Source: an uncultured Geobacteraceae bacterium (lineage in GTDB: Bacteria > Desulfobacterota > Desulfuromonadia > Desulfuromonadales > Geopsychrobacteraceae). From it: a DNA stretch of 53,434 nucleotides. Shown here in pieces: positions 43,499-50,565 of this stretch. Below the pieces are notes generated by a model. The model saw only the letters and a program-made list of their open reading frames with translations, was not told the origin of the DNA and did no database searches. The stretch's first letter is position 1. Each line of letters begins with the position of its first letter. A program made the position numbers and the translations under genes. The stretch lies in NCBI GenBank assembly GCA_937958075.1, contig CALFFB010000028.1:1-53434 (forward strand). Reading direction: 5' to 3'.

Positions 43499-44620
43499 TC
43501 AATCCGGAGGAGCGTCAGATTGCAGCAAGGCTTCAGCCCGGCGAGGCTCCAGACCAACCGCATCCGCAGCTTCGAGCAGTTGCCCGAGGGTCGTTTCATC
43601 AACAGGAATCCCCTCTTCACTGCGCTGCTGTCGCGCCAGGGCCTCCGGCTCGCCGGCGATCAACACCGGCTGCTGCGAATCCTCCGGTGGGGTGTTCTTC
43701 ATAAAAGCAACAAGGGCGTCAATCTCGGATCGCATCCAGTGCCCGTCGACCAGCCGTTGCGGATCAATCAGTATGGCCGACATGTGATTGACGATCCCCC
43801 CCAACCGTTTGTTGCCCGGCTGGATGGTGCCGCCACCGGTCAGCACCCCGGCCAGCAGCTCACAGAAAAGGGCGATTCCGTATCCCTTGTAGGCGCCCAG
43901 GGGGGTTATAGCGCCGAAGGGTTCAGTGAACATCACCGCCGGATCGGTGGTCGCCTGCCCGGCGCCATCATAGAGCGTTCCCGGTGGCAGCTCCTCACCC
44001 TTGTTCATGGCCACGCGCACCTTGCCCAGAGCCGTTTTGCTGGTCGCCATATCGAGGAGAATTCCTCCAGGATGATCAGGCGTGGCCGCCATGGCAAAAC
44101 AGATGGGGTTTGTCGAATAGCGCGCCTGGGTACCACCATGAGGCGCGACGACCGGCCGGTGATCGACAACGTTGACAAAATGCAGGGATACCAGACCGGC
44201 GGCGATACTCTGTTCACCGTAGCTGCCGATACGTCCCAGATGATGGGCATGTCGCACCCCCAGATACACCAGCCCGGTAGCACGGCAGCGCTCCAGCGCC
44301 AGAACCATGGCCTCCCTGGCCAGACGCTGCCCGTACCCGCGCTGGGCATCAAAGGTCAGAAAAGATCCCTGATCCTGCACCGTCAGCAGGTCCGCATTGG
44401 CAACCAGGGCGCCGGACTCAAGATGCTTGACATAGGTCGGCAGCATGCCGATGCCGTGGCTGTCATGGCCGGTCAGATTCGCTTCCACCAGATGCCGGGC
44501 GACGGTGGTCGCCTCATCATGGCTGCTGCCCGCCGCGCGCAACAGGGTTTCACTAAAGGTCAGCAGTCGCCGAAAGGGAAAATAGTTCACAGGCACCTCG
44601 GTCAACGCATGAAGTCGCAC
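43499..44620 (-). CDS. Malate/L-lactate/ureidoglycolate dehydrogenase family (LDH2-type) protein
   Basis: NAD(P)-dependent dehydrogenase of the LDH2 family, which acts on 2-hydroxy acids such as malate, sulfolactate or ureidoglycolate. 373 residues with the catalytic His region GHDSHGIGMLPTYV, TNPICFAMAATPD, LLDMATS, and GAYKGYGIALFCELLAGVL. Starting at the ATG at 44620 it overlaps nudC by 19 bases; a GTG at 44590 with GAGG before it is another start. Substrate cannot be read from sequence. The next gene is a TakP-like binding protein, which suggests a 2-oxo/2-hydroxy acid. It is fourth in the HAD-nudF-nudC-LDH2-dctP run. Confidence 0.88.
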   Translation of the reverse strand: MRLHALTEVPVNYFPFRRLLTFSETLLRAAGSSHDEATTVARHLVEANLTGHDSHGIGMLPTYVKHLESGALVANADLLTVQDQGSFLTFDAQRGYGQRLAREAMVLALERCRATGLVYLGVRHAHHLGRIGSYGEQSIAAGLVSLHFVNVVDHRPVVAPHGGTQARYSTNPICFAMAATPDHPGGILLDMATSKTALGKVRVAMNKGEELPPGTLYDGAGQATTDPAVMFTEPFGAITPLGAYKGYGIALFCELLAGVLTGGGTIQPGNKRLGGIVNHMSAILIDPQRLVDGHWMRSEIDALVAFMKNTPPEDSQQPVLIAGEPEALARQQRSEEGIPVDETTLGQLLEAADAVGLEPRRAEALLQSDAPPD

Positions 44621-45474
44621 GCCCGGTCAATCAGAAAGCGGGCGATACTGCGCGAAGGGGGCAGGGTCGGCAGAGCCTCCGGAGCAAACCAGGCCGCCTC
44701 GCACAGTTCGGCGTCATTCAGACAGACCTCGCCACCGGCGTAGTCCGCGACAAAGCCGCACATCAGCTGACTGGGAAAGGGCCAGGACTGACTGCCCAGA
44801 TAGCGGATGTTGGTAATTCGAATATTGGTTTCTTCCTCCACCTCACGAGCCATGGCCTCTTCGAGGGACTCACCGAATTCAACAAAGCCGGCAACCAGCC
44901 CGTAGCGTACCAAAGACCATTCCGCCTTGCGTACCAGCAGCAAGCGATCATCGCGAATAACCAGGCCGATGACACAAGGGTGGATGCGGGGGAAATGCTG
45001 GGTTCCACAGTTTGCACACTGTTTACCCCAGGTTCCGGGCAGCCGCACCATCGCCCCGACACAGTTGCCGCAGAAGCGGCTGCTTTCTTCCCAGTGCCTG
45101 ATCATCAGGGCAATCCCCCCCAGGGACAAGAGCTCGATGGGCAACTCCGTCTCCGGCGCCCGCAACCCCTGAACCTGCAAGGGCGGCGGCAGTTCGGCAG
45201 AGCGGGGCAATGCCAGCATGCGCAGGGGGTTGCCCTGCCACTGGCCGAGATAAAGGGGCTCGGCCTGGAGCCGGGAGACGGGGCAATCCCCCTCGGGCAG
45301 CAGCGGTTGATCCTGGCCGTGAACCGTTGCCAGACCGCCGCCCTGAACAAGCAGCCAGCTGCCCGCACCACCAGGGTCCTGATCGGGGGTCAGCAGGTCA
45401 AAGGTTCCGGCCAGACAACTGCGATTGAAAGGCAAGGCACTGATGACGCTGGCCAGATCCTTATCCACGGTCAT
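44602..45474 (-). CDS. nudC: NAD(+) diphosphatase NudC
   Basis: Nudix hydrolase that splits NADH or NAD-capped RNA. 290 residues: an N-terminal variable domain, a zinc ribbon with CGNC and CANC (about 143-165), the Nudix box GFVEFGESLEEAMAREVEEE, and the NudC-specific SQSWPFPSQLMCGF array after it. It begins in the stop of nudF (four-base overlap) and its end overlaps the LDH2 start. It can recycle NAD pieces for the neighbouring dehydrogenase, though that link is inference. Confidence 0.93.
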   Translation of the reverse strand: MTVDKDLASVISALPFNRSCLAGTFDLLTPDQDPGGAGSWLLVQGGGLATVHGQDQPLLPEGDCPVSRLQAEPLYLGQWQGNPLRMLALPRSAELPPPLQVQGLRAPETELPIELLSLGGIALMIRHWEESSRFCGNCVGAMVRLPGTWGKQCANCGTQHFPRIHPCVIGLVIRDDRLLLVRKAEWSLVRYGLVAGFVEFGESLEEAMAREVEEETNIRITNIRYLGSQSWPFPSQLMCGFVADYAGGEVCLNDAELCEAAWFAPEALPTLPPSRSIARFLIDRACDFMR

Positions 45475-45998
45475 GCCTGCTCCTGTGCCAAGGCGAATCG
45501 TAAAAGCAGAATCTGGGTTTTGGCATCGGGAATCCGCCCGTCGCGCAGTAACTCCAGAGCCTGTTCAAGGGAAACTGTCTGCGGTTCAATGTATTCATCC
45601 GGCTCAAGGGCGGTACGGGTCGGCTCCAGGTTGCCGGCAACAAAAAGGTAAATCTTCTCATCACAGAACCCGATGCTGCTGTAGATGAAGCCGCAGGGTT
45701 TCACCTCCGGCGTCCGGTACCCCACCTCTTCCTCCAGTTCGCGCATGACGCAGGTGGCCGGGTCTTCACCCGGCTCCAGCCGGCCGGCGGGAACCTCGTA
45801 GACAAAATCGCCGATGGACGGACGGAACTGACGGATCAACAGCAGGCGTCCGTCATCCAGAACCGGCAGGACCGCCGCACCACCGGGGTGGCGCAGAAAC
45901 TCAAAGGTCGACTGCCGCCCGTCCGGCATGCGGTGCTGTTCGCGGGTAATGGTGAAAATCCTCCCCTGATACAGCGTTTCCCGGTTGATTCTGGTCAT
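45471..45998 (-). CDS. nudF: Nudix hydrolase, ADP-ribose pyrophosphatase type (NudF-like)
   Basis: Hydrolyses ADP-ribose and related nucleoside diphosphate sugars. 175 residues with the Nudix box PAGRLEPGEDPATCVMRELEEEVGY, preceded by LPVLDDGRLLLIRQFRPSIG as in NudF. Conserved acid residues of the box are intact. It overlaps both neighbours by four bases (HAD upstream, nudC downstream), so the three are translated together. Confidence 0.9.
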   Translation of the reverse strand: MTRINRETLYQGRIFTITREQHRMPDGRQSTFEFLRHPGGAAVLPVLDDGRLLLIRQFRPSIGDFVYEVPAGRLEPGEDPATCVMRELEEEVGYRTPEVKPCGFIYSSIGFCDEKIYLFVAGNLEPTRTALEPDEYIEPQTVSLEQALELLRDGRIPDAKTQILLLRFALAQEQA

Positions 45999-46726
45999 AT
46001 AGCCCTCAAAAATTGCTGCAGTGCACCGTGGTCACCACGATAATCCGTCGGCCATCTCGGTTCATCGCGCTCCACCAGCCAGGTGTCGACAAGAAAGGCC
46101 CGCATCCCCGTGGCCACTGCCGCCAGATCATGACTGCTGTCGTTACCAACCATCAGACAGCGGTGGGCCGGCAGCTTCAGACGCCGGACGATATCCCGGA
46201 AATATCCCGGTTGCGGCTTGCAGTAGCGACTGTTTTCATAGCTGGTGATATAGGTAAAGTCCCTGATGTCCAGCCCGCCCCAGTGCATTCTGGCTTCGAT
46301 CATGAACCGGGGAAAGACCGGATTGGTCGCCAGCACCAGGGGGAGTTGCCGCTGACGACATTCCTTGACAATCTGCACCGCCAGGGGAATGGAAAAGACC
46401 TGATCCTTGAGTTCTTCCAGATGATACCGCTGGAAATGGTCGAGCCCTGCCGCGAACCGCTCCGGCGGCAGCCCCAGTTCATGATACAGATAACTGTGCA
46501 GGCGCTGCTCGTTGGTGATGACCCCGTCTCCCGCTTCCTGAATCAGGTGGCGGATAGCGCCGGTCATCACCCGACTGAAGGGCCTGGGCCTGATCTCATC
46601 AGCAAAAAAGTCCGCCAGACGCCGGGTATACAGAGGAATAAACTGCTCCATCTGCACCCGCAACAGGGTTCCATCCAGATCGAAAAGGATCGCTTCAATC
46701 GGTTCATCAATGGTAAAATCCGGCAC
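45995..46726 (-). CDS. HAD-superfamily hydrolase
   Basis: Phosphatase of the HAD fold. 243 residues if started at the GTG at 46726, which has GGAGGAGAACC directly before it; an upstream in-frame start gives 13 more residues without a better site. Motif I is ILFDLDGTLL, motif II LVLATNP, and motifs III/IV appear as CKPQPGYF and MVGNDSSHDLAAVATGM. The large cap domain lies between residues 30 and 120. Substrate unknown. It is the first gene of the run HAD-nudF-nudC-LDH2-dctP. Confidence 0.88.
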   Translation of the reverse strand: MPDFTIDEPIEAILFDLDGTLLRVQMEQFIPLYTRRLADFFADEIRPRPFSRVMTGAIRHLIQEAGDGVITNEQRLHSYLYHELGLPPERFAAGLDHFQRYHLEELKDQVFSIPLAVQIVKECRQRQLPLVLATNPVFPRFMIEARMHWGGLDIRDFTYITSYENSRYCKPQPGYFRDIVRRLKLPAHRCLMVGNDSSHDLAAVATGMRAFLVDTWLVERDEPRWPTDYRGDHGALQQFLRAI

Positions 46727-46877
46727 GGTTCTCCTCCAGGCCGCAGGATGACGGTCTGCACCCACAAGAAGGATGTTGATAAACGCCCTGCTTTGCTGCT
46801 GCGGCGCAAACTCTGATCTTCTACCATGATCCAGACCGCAGGTCTATGACCGATCACGGGGCGCCGGACAACAAGGC

Positions 46878-46907
46878 TTGACTGCCACAATCAGGAAACG
46901 TTAAAAA
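46878..46907 (+). promoter_or_regulatory. Weak candidate promoter of the XRE-cupin regulator gene
   Basis: TTGACT (46878-46883) and TAAAAA (46902-46907) with 18-base spacing, 61 bases before the start. The 241-base gap must also contain the promoter of the divergent HAD operon, which I could not pick out. Confidence 0.35.
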
Positions 46908-46967
46908 AGTCAGGTTACGCTGGCAGCAGACAGCCGGCACCATGAGGCCCAGTAAAAAAGGACAGGA

Positions 46968-47564
46968 ATGGACGCTTTCAGAGCTGAAGTCAAAGAGTTG
47001 CAGATCGGCCGGACCATTCGTGATCTGCGGCGCAGAAAGCGCCTGACCCTGCAGGATCTGGCCGCCGCAACGGAACTGTCAAAACCCCTGCTGTCGCAGA
47101 TAGAAAATGACCAGGTCATCCCCCCTCTGGCCACCCTGCTGCGCATCGCCAAGGGGTTGCAGGTACCGCTGCAGACCTTTTTCGAGGAAGAAGACAACAC
47201 CCAGAAATGCCTGGTGGTCAGGGCCGGTGAGGCCAACCGCATGAACCGCCGTCCCGGACATGGCGGCAAACCCCAGCCCTACTTTTATCATTCCCTGGCC
47301 TACGGCAAGAAACACAAGCACATGGAGCCCTTTCTGGTCGAGTTTGATCCAGGGCTGACGGAACAATCCCAGCCGGTGCGCCACCCCGGAGAAGAGTTTT
47401 TCTACATCATCGAGGGCCGGGTCGAACTGCAGCATGGCGGCGAAACCTACATTCTGGAGGCGGGAGATTCCGTCTACTGGGATTCCAGTGAACCCCACAG
47501 CTTAAAAGCCCTCGGCGATACCATCGTCCGGGGCATCGCGGTTCTCTACACGAGAACGACATAG
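46968..47564 (+). CDS. XRE-family regulator with C-terminal cupin domain
   Basis: 198 residues. The N-terminal helix-turn-helix (13-68, with LTLQDLAAATELSKPLLSQIEN) is followed by a cupin fold (about 85-195) with HPGEEFFYIIEGRVELQHGG and LEAGDSVYWDSSEPH. Proteins of this layout regulate amino-acid, polyamine or small-molecule genes, sensing a ligand in the cupin. It is divergent from the HAD-nudix operon and likely autoregulated. Ligand unknown. Confidence 0.9.
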   Translation: MDAFRAEVKELQIGRTIRDLRRRKRLTLQDLAAATELSKPLLSQIENDQVIPPLATLLRIAKGLQVPLQTFFEEEDNTQKCLVVRAGEANRMNRRPGHGGKPQPYFYHSLAYGKKHKHMEPFLVEFDPGLTEQSQPVRHPGEEFFYIIEGRVELQHGGETYILEAGDSVYWDSSEPHSLKALGDTIVRGIAVLYTRTT

Positions 47565-47583
47565 CATCTGTAACCCTGTATTT

Positions 47584-47736
47584 GATGCTTTTGCAAAAAG
47601 TGTCTACTGAGATGGCTAGGCAAAAAACGCCAAATGCAAGGCGCGCAATTTTCGAGCTAGGAGGCGTACTTACGTACGTCGAGGAAGCGAGACGATTGCA
47701 GCAACACCGCAGTTGGTGAATTTTTGCGACGCCATC
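47584..47736. repeat. 153-bp intergenic hairpin repeat element
   Basis: A stretch with near-mirror ends: GATGCTTTTGCAAAAAGT at the left and GATGGCGTCGCAAAAATTC on the opposite strand at the right. The interior can fold into a long imperfect hairpin centred on CGTAC-TTAC-GTACG (47665-47678), with GCAAT and ATTGC facing each other farther out. It holds no open frame of use. From memory, repeats of this look are scattered between genes of this bacterial group. Only one copy is in the window. Confidence 0.6.
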
Positions 47737-47765
47737 TGTCTTCAACCCTTTAATAAGGAGGTCTT

Positions 47766-48437
47766 ATGGCAAAGATCGGTGTCATTCTCTCTGGTTGCGG
47801 TGTCTACGACGGCAGTGAAATCTACGAATCGACCATTACTCTCCTGGCCCTTGACCGGGCTGGAGCAGAGGTGCTGATCATGGCTCCGGACACAGAGCAG
47901 CAGGTGGTCAACCATCTGACCGGCGAAGTTGTCGAGGGCGCAACCCGCAACGTTCTGGAAGAATCGGCGCGCATCGCCCGCGGCAATATCATCGACATAG
48001 CCAAGGTTTCCGCCGACAACATTGACGGCCTGTTTCTGCCCGGAGGTTTCGGGGCGGCAAAAAACCTCTGTGACTTCGCCTTCAAAGGCCCTGACTGCGA
48101 GGTCAATCCCGAGGTGGCGCGACTGATCAGGGATATTGTCGCCGGCGGCAAGCCCCTGGCGGCGGTCTGCATCGCGCCGGCGGTGCTGGCCAAGGTCCTC
48201 GGCAGCGACATGCCACAGGTCGAGATGACCATCGGCACCGACGAGGGGACCGCCGGAGCCATGACCGCCATGGGAGTCAGGCATATCAACTGTCCGGTGA
48301 CGGAATGTGTCATCGACAAGGAGCGTAAAATCATCACCTCTCCCGCTTACATGCTTGCAGGACGCATCAGTGAAGCGGCCGAGGGCATTGAAAAGACAGT
48401 TGCCGCCTTTATGAATATGGTCGAGGCGCAGAGGTGA
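47766..48437 (+). CDS. elbB: Isoprenoid biosynthesis glyoxalase ElbB (DJ-1/PfpI family)
   Basis: DJ-1 superfamily protein with glyoxalase activity in E. coli. 223 residues, starting KIGVILSGCGVYDGSEIYES. The nucleophile elbow LAAVCIAPAVLAKVL has the reactive Cys; the glutamate of the pair lies early in SGCGVYDGSEI. It begins with a GGAGG site right after the repeat element and is monocistronic. Function in isoprenoid synthesis is from literature on the E. coli protein and is not firmly settled. Confidence 0.93.
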   Translation: MAKIGVILSGCGVYDGSEIYESTITLLALDRAGAEVLIMAPDTEQQVVNHLTGEVVEGATRNVLEESARIARGNIIDIAKVSADNIDGLFLPGGFGAAKNLCDFAFKGPDCEVNPEVARLIRDIVAGGKPLAAVCIAPAVLAKVLGSDMPQVEMTIGTDEGTAGAMTAMGVRHINCPVTECVIDKERKIITSPAYMLAGRISEAAEGIEKTVAAFMNMVEAQR

Positions 48438-48488
48438 TCACCGCTGCGCTACGGCAGCGGCCGGCCGACATGGAGTTCATACCCGGGA

Positions 48489-48517
48489 TTGTAATGAATT
48501 GTCGACTCTGCTAGCAT
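48489..48517 (+). promoter_or_regulatory. Candidate promoter of the rubredoxin gene
   Basis: TTGTAA (48489-48494) and TAGCAT (48512-48517) with 17-base spacing, 41 bases before the start. Both boxes match four of six consensus bases. Confidence 0.5.
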
Positions 48518-48558
48518 CACGCAGCCCGTTTCTTTCACTAATAAAAGGAGTAACCATC

Positions 48559-48717
48559 ATGCAAAAGTACCGTTGTGTTGTCTGCAATTATATCTACGAT
48601 CCGGAAGTCGGCGACCCGGACAGCGGCATCGAACCGGGAACCGCCTTTGAAGACATTCCGGAAGACTGGGTCTGCCCTTTGTGTGGTGTCGACAAATCAA
48701 ATTTTGAGCCGGCATAA
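48559..48717 (+). CDS. Rubredoxin
   Basis: Small iron electron carrier used by anaerobes, for example to remove oxygen or peroxides. 52 residues from the ATG at 48559 (AAAGGAG upstream). The two CxxC pairs that bind one iron are CVVC and CPLC, in YRCVVCNYIYDPEVGDP and WVCPLCGVDKSNFEP. The length and all conserved aromatic residues match typical rubredoxins. No rubrerythrin or oxidoreductase partner is adjacent. Confidence 0.97.
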   Translation: MQKYRCVVCNYIYDPEVGDPDSGIEPGTAFEDIPEDWVCPLCGVDKSNFEPA

Positions 48718-48744
48718 GTCCTGTCTTATCTGACTGATCTCCTT

Positions 48745-48782
48745 AAAAAGTCCGGCGGTGCCATGCACTTCCGGGCTTTTTT
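48745..48782 (+). terminator. Rho-independent terminator after the rubredoxin gene
   Basis: AAAAAGTCCGG pairs with CCGGGCTTTTT (one wobble) around a 16-base loop, then further T. It separates rubredoxin from lipA. Confidence 0.8.
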
Positions 48783-48803
48783 AAACGCCTGAGGACGCCC
48801 TCT

Positions 48804-49727
48804 ATGGTCCGCAAAAACAGCGATCGGCAAACCGTGGCAACCGCCCCGCCCCAAGGCCAGGTGCGTAAACCGGACTGGTTGAAGGTCCGTTTCCCGGCGG
48901 GGGAAAATTATCGCCGCATCGACCGCTATCACCGCCTGCACGGCCTGCATTCCGTCTGCCGCAGTGCTGCCTGCCCCAATCAGGGAGAATGCTGGAACAA
49001 GGGCACGGCGACTTTTATGATCCTCGGCAACCAGTGCACCCGCCACTGCTCCTTCTGCAATGTCGCCCACGCCACACCCGGACCGCCGGATGCCGGTGAG
49101 CCCCTGGGCGTCGCCACGGCCATTGCTGAACTGGAACTGCGCCATGCCGTTATCACCTCCGTCACCCGCGATGACCTTGCCGACGGCGGCGCCGCCCACT
49201 TCGCCGCCCTGGTCGGGGCCATCAGACAGCAGGCCCCCGCCTGTCGTATTGAGCTGCTCATTCCCGATCTGGCCGGCAACCAGAAGGCTCTTGAGATCAT
49301 TATCGAGGCACAGCCGGATATCATCGGCCACAATATGGAAACCGTTCCCCGCCTTTATTCCGAGGTCCGTCCCGGGGCCGACTACGGTCGCTCCCTCAAG
49401 GTCCTGGGAACCGCCGGCCAACGGGCGCCACAGATCATGACCAAGTCAGGCTTGATGCTGGGGATGGGTGAAACGGAAGAAGAAGTGCGTCAGGTCATGG
49501 CGGATTTGCGCGAGCAGGGATGCCGGCTGCTGACCCTGGGACAGTATCTGGCGCCGACAAAGGCTCATTTTCCTGTCATTCGTTACCTGAGTCCGGCGGA
49601 GTTTACCCGTTATGCCGAGCACGCTCGCGCCCTGGGTTTTGATCACGCGGAAGCCGGGCCTTTGGTGCGCTCATCCTATCATGCCGAAGAACAATTTCAT
49701 GCCCGCGAGAAAAAAGATCATGGATAA
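48804..49727 (+). CDS. lipA: Lipoyl synthase LipA
   Basis: Radical SAM enzyme that inserts sulfur into octanoyl groups on lipoyl domains. 307 residues. The auxiliary cluster cysteines are in VCRSAACPNQGEC, the SAM cluster in CTRHCSFC, then DDLADGGAAHFA, GHNMETVPRLY and LMLGMGETEEEV. The start ATG has no strong site; GAGGACG lies about ten bases before it. The last eight bases overlap the start of the thioesterase. It can serve SucB, whose gene begins at 53259. Confidence 0.96.
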   Translation: MVRKNSDRQTVATAPPQGQVRKPDWLKVRFPAGENYRRIDRYHRLHGLHSVCRSAACPNQGECWNKGTATFMILGNQCTRHCSFCNVAHATPGPPDAGEPLGVATAIAELELRHAVITSVTRDDLADGGAAHFAALVGAIRQQAPACRIELLIPDLAGNQKALEIIIEAQPDIIGHNMETVPRLYSEVRPGADYGRSLKVLGTAGQRAPQIMTKSGLMLGMGETEEEVRQVMADLREQGCRLLTLGQYLAPTKAHFPVIRYLSPAEFTRYAEHARALGFDHAEAGPLVRSSYHAEEQFHAREKKDHG

Positions 49728-50076
49728 CTTCACCATCGTCCGACCGGAACACCTTAATCACCACGGCTATCTGTTCGGCGGCGTCATGCTCAAATGGATT
49801 GACGAAAATGCCTGGATGGCGGCCAGCCGCGATTATCCCGGCAGCAGCCTGGTGACTGTCGGCATGGATGCCTGCCGGTTCAAGCATCGGGTCACCAACG
49901 GCTCCATCCTGCGTTTTCAGATGACGAAAATCAGCCAGGGAAGAACCTCCCTGACCTACAACGTGGTGGTTTATGCCGACGCTCCCGGCGCCCGGGAGGA
50001 GAAGGAGGTATTCAGCACTGCCGTCAGTTTTGTCAATCTCGATACCGAGGGTCGCCCTGAAGAGCTGCCGCGCTGA
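49720..50076 (+). CDS. Acyl-CoA thioesterase, hotdog fold (YciA/BFIT type)
   Basis: 118 residues from an ATG inside the end of lipA. The hotdog signature is clear: VRPEHLNHHGYLFGGVMLKWIDE with the catalytic Asp, followed by DACRFKHRVTNGSILRF and the beta-strand SLTYNVVVY. It is of the single-domain hexameric class. It overlaps lipA by eight bases and is cotranscribed. Substrate unknown; it is not obviously tied to lipoate. Confidence 0.85.
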   Translation: MDNFTIVRPEHLNHHGYLFGGVMLKWIDENAWMAASRDYPGSSLVTVGMDACRFKHRVTNGSILRFQMTKISQGRTSLTYNVVVYADAPGAREEKEVFSTAVSFVNLDTEGRPEELPR

Positions 50077-50098
50077 CCGTCGCGCCCCTGACAAAGAA

Positions 50099-50133
50099 AA
50101 CCCGCAACCCTCTGCTGAAAAGGATTGCGGGTT
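50099..50133. terminator. Hairpin terminator serving the minus-strand small gene
   Basis: AACCCGCAA (50099-50107) pairs with TTGCGGGTT (50125-50133). On the minus strand it is followed by TTTCTTTG, which suits termination of the small motility-like gene. It may also end the lipA-thioesterase transcript. Confidence 0.7.
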
Positions 50134-50162
50134 AAAAAGCTTCCGTTGCGCACTGTTGCCTA

Positions 50163-50351
50163 TCAGGCTCTCACGTCGAGATTCAGGCCTTTCTGAGTCT
50201 GTTCGGCAATTTCCAGACGGAGCTGCTCGTTTTGCATGGTCTGTTCCGTTTTGTCACCGGTGCGGGTCAACACGTCAAAACCGGTCTGGCCTCTCTGGGT
50301 CGAAGCCTCCTGATTGTACATACTTGCTGCTGCCGAGATATCCAGTGCCAT
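50163..50351 (-). CDS. Small helical protein resembling YjfB-type putative motility proteins
   Basis: 62 residues from the ATG at 50351, with a very strong AAGGAGGATG site. It begins MALDISAAASMYNQEAS and continues as one or two polar helices ending GLNLDVRA. The opening and size recall the YjfB family (annotated as putative motility protein), but the C-terminal half does not show the usual Met/Gln-rich helix, so the match is weak. No signal peptide. It is alone on its strand between the lipA pair and sucA. Confidence 0.6.
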   Translation of the reverse strand: MALDISAAASMYNQEASTQRGQTGFDVLTRTGDKTEQTMQNEQLRLEIAEQTQKGLNLDVRA

Positions 50352-50480
50352 CTTCATCCTCCTTAGCGTCAGGCTCACATAAGGTGCATGTTAACAGCAA
50401 AACCCGATCAGGGTCAACGCCAATCGATTGGCCCTGCTTAATAATTTGCCCCACTTTCCCCTTTATTTCCCCCTCGCTTA

Positions 50481-50509
50481 TTGCTACCTGCTCCTGACTG
50501 TTTTATAAT
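50481..50509 (+). promoter_or_regulatory. Sigma-70 promoter of sucA
   Basis: TTGCTA (50481-50486), a 17-base spacer, then a perfect TATAAT (50504-50509), 56 bases before the sucA ATG. This is one of the two best promoters in the window. Confidence 0.75.
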
Positions 50510-50565
50510 CCCCGCGTTTCGTTGAACTGTGACAGACCGTCCCTCATCCAAGGGTGAACCTATCC

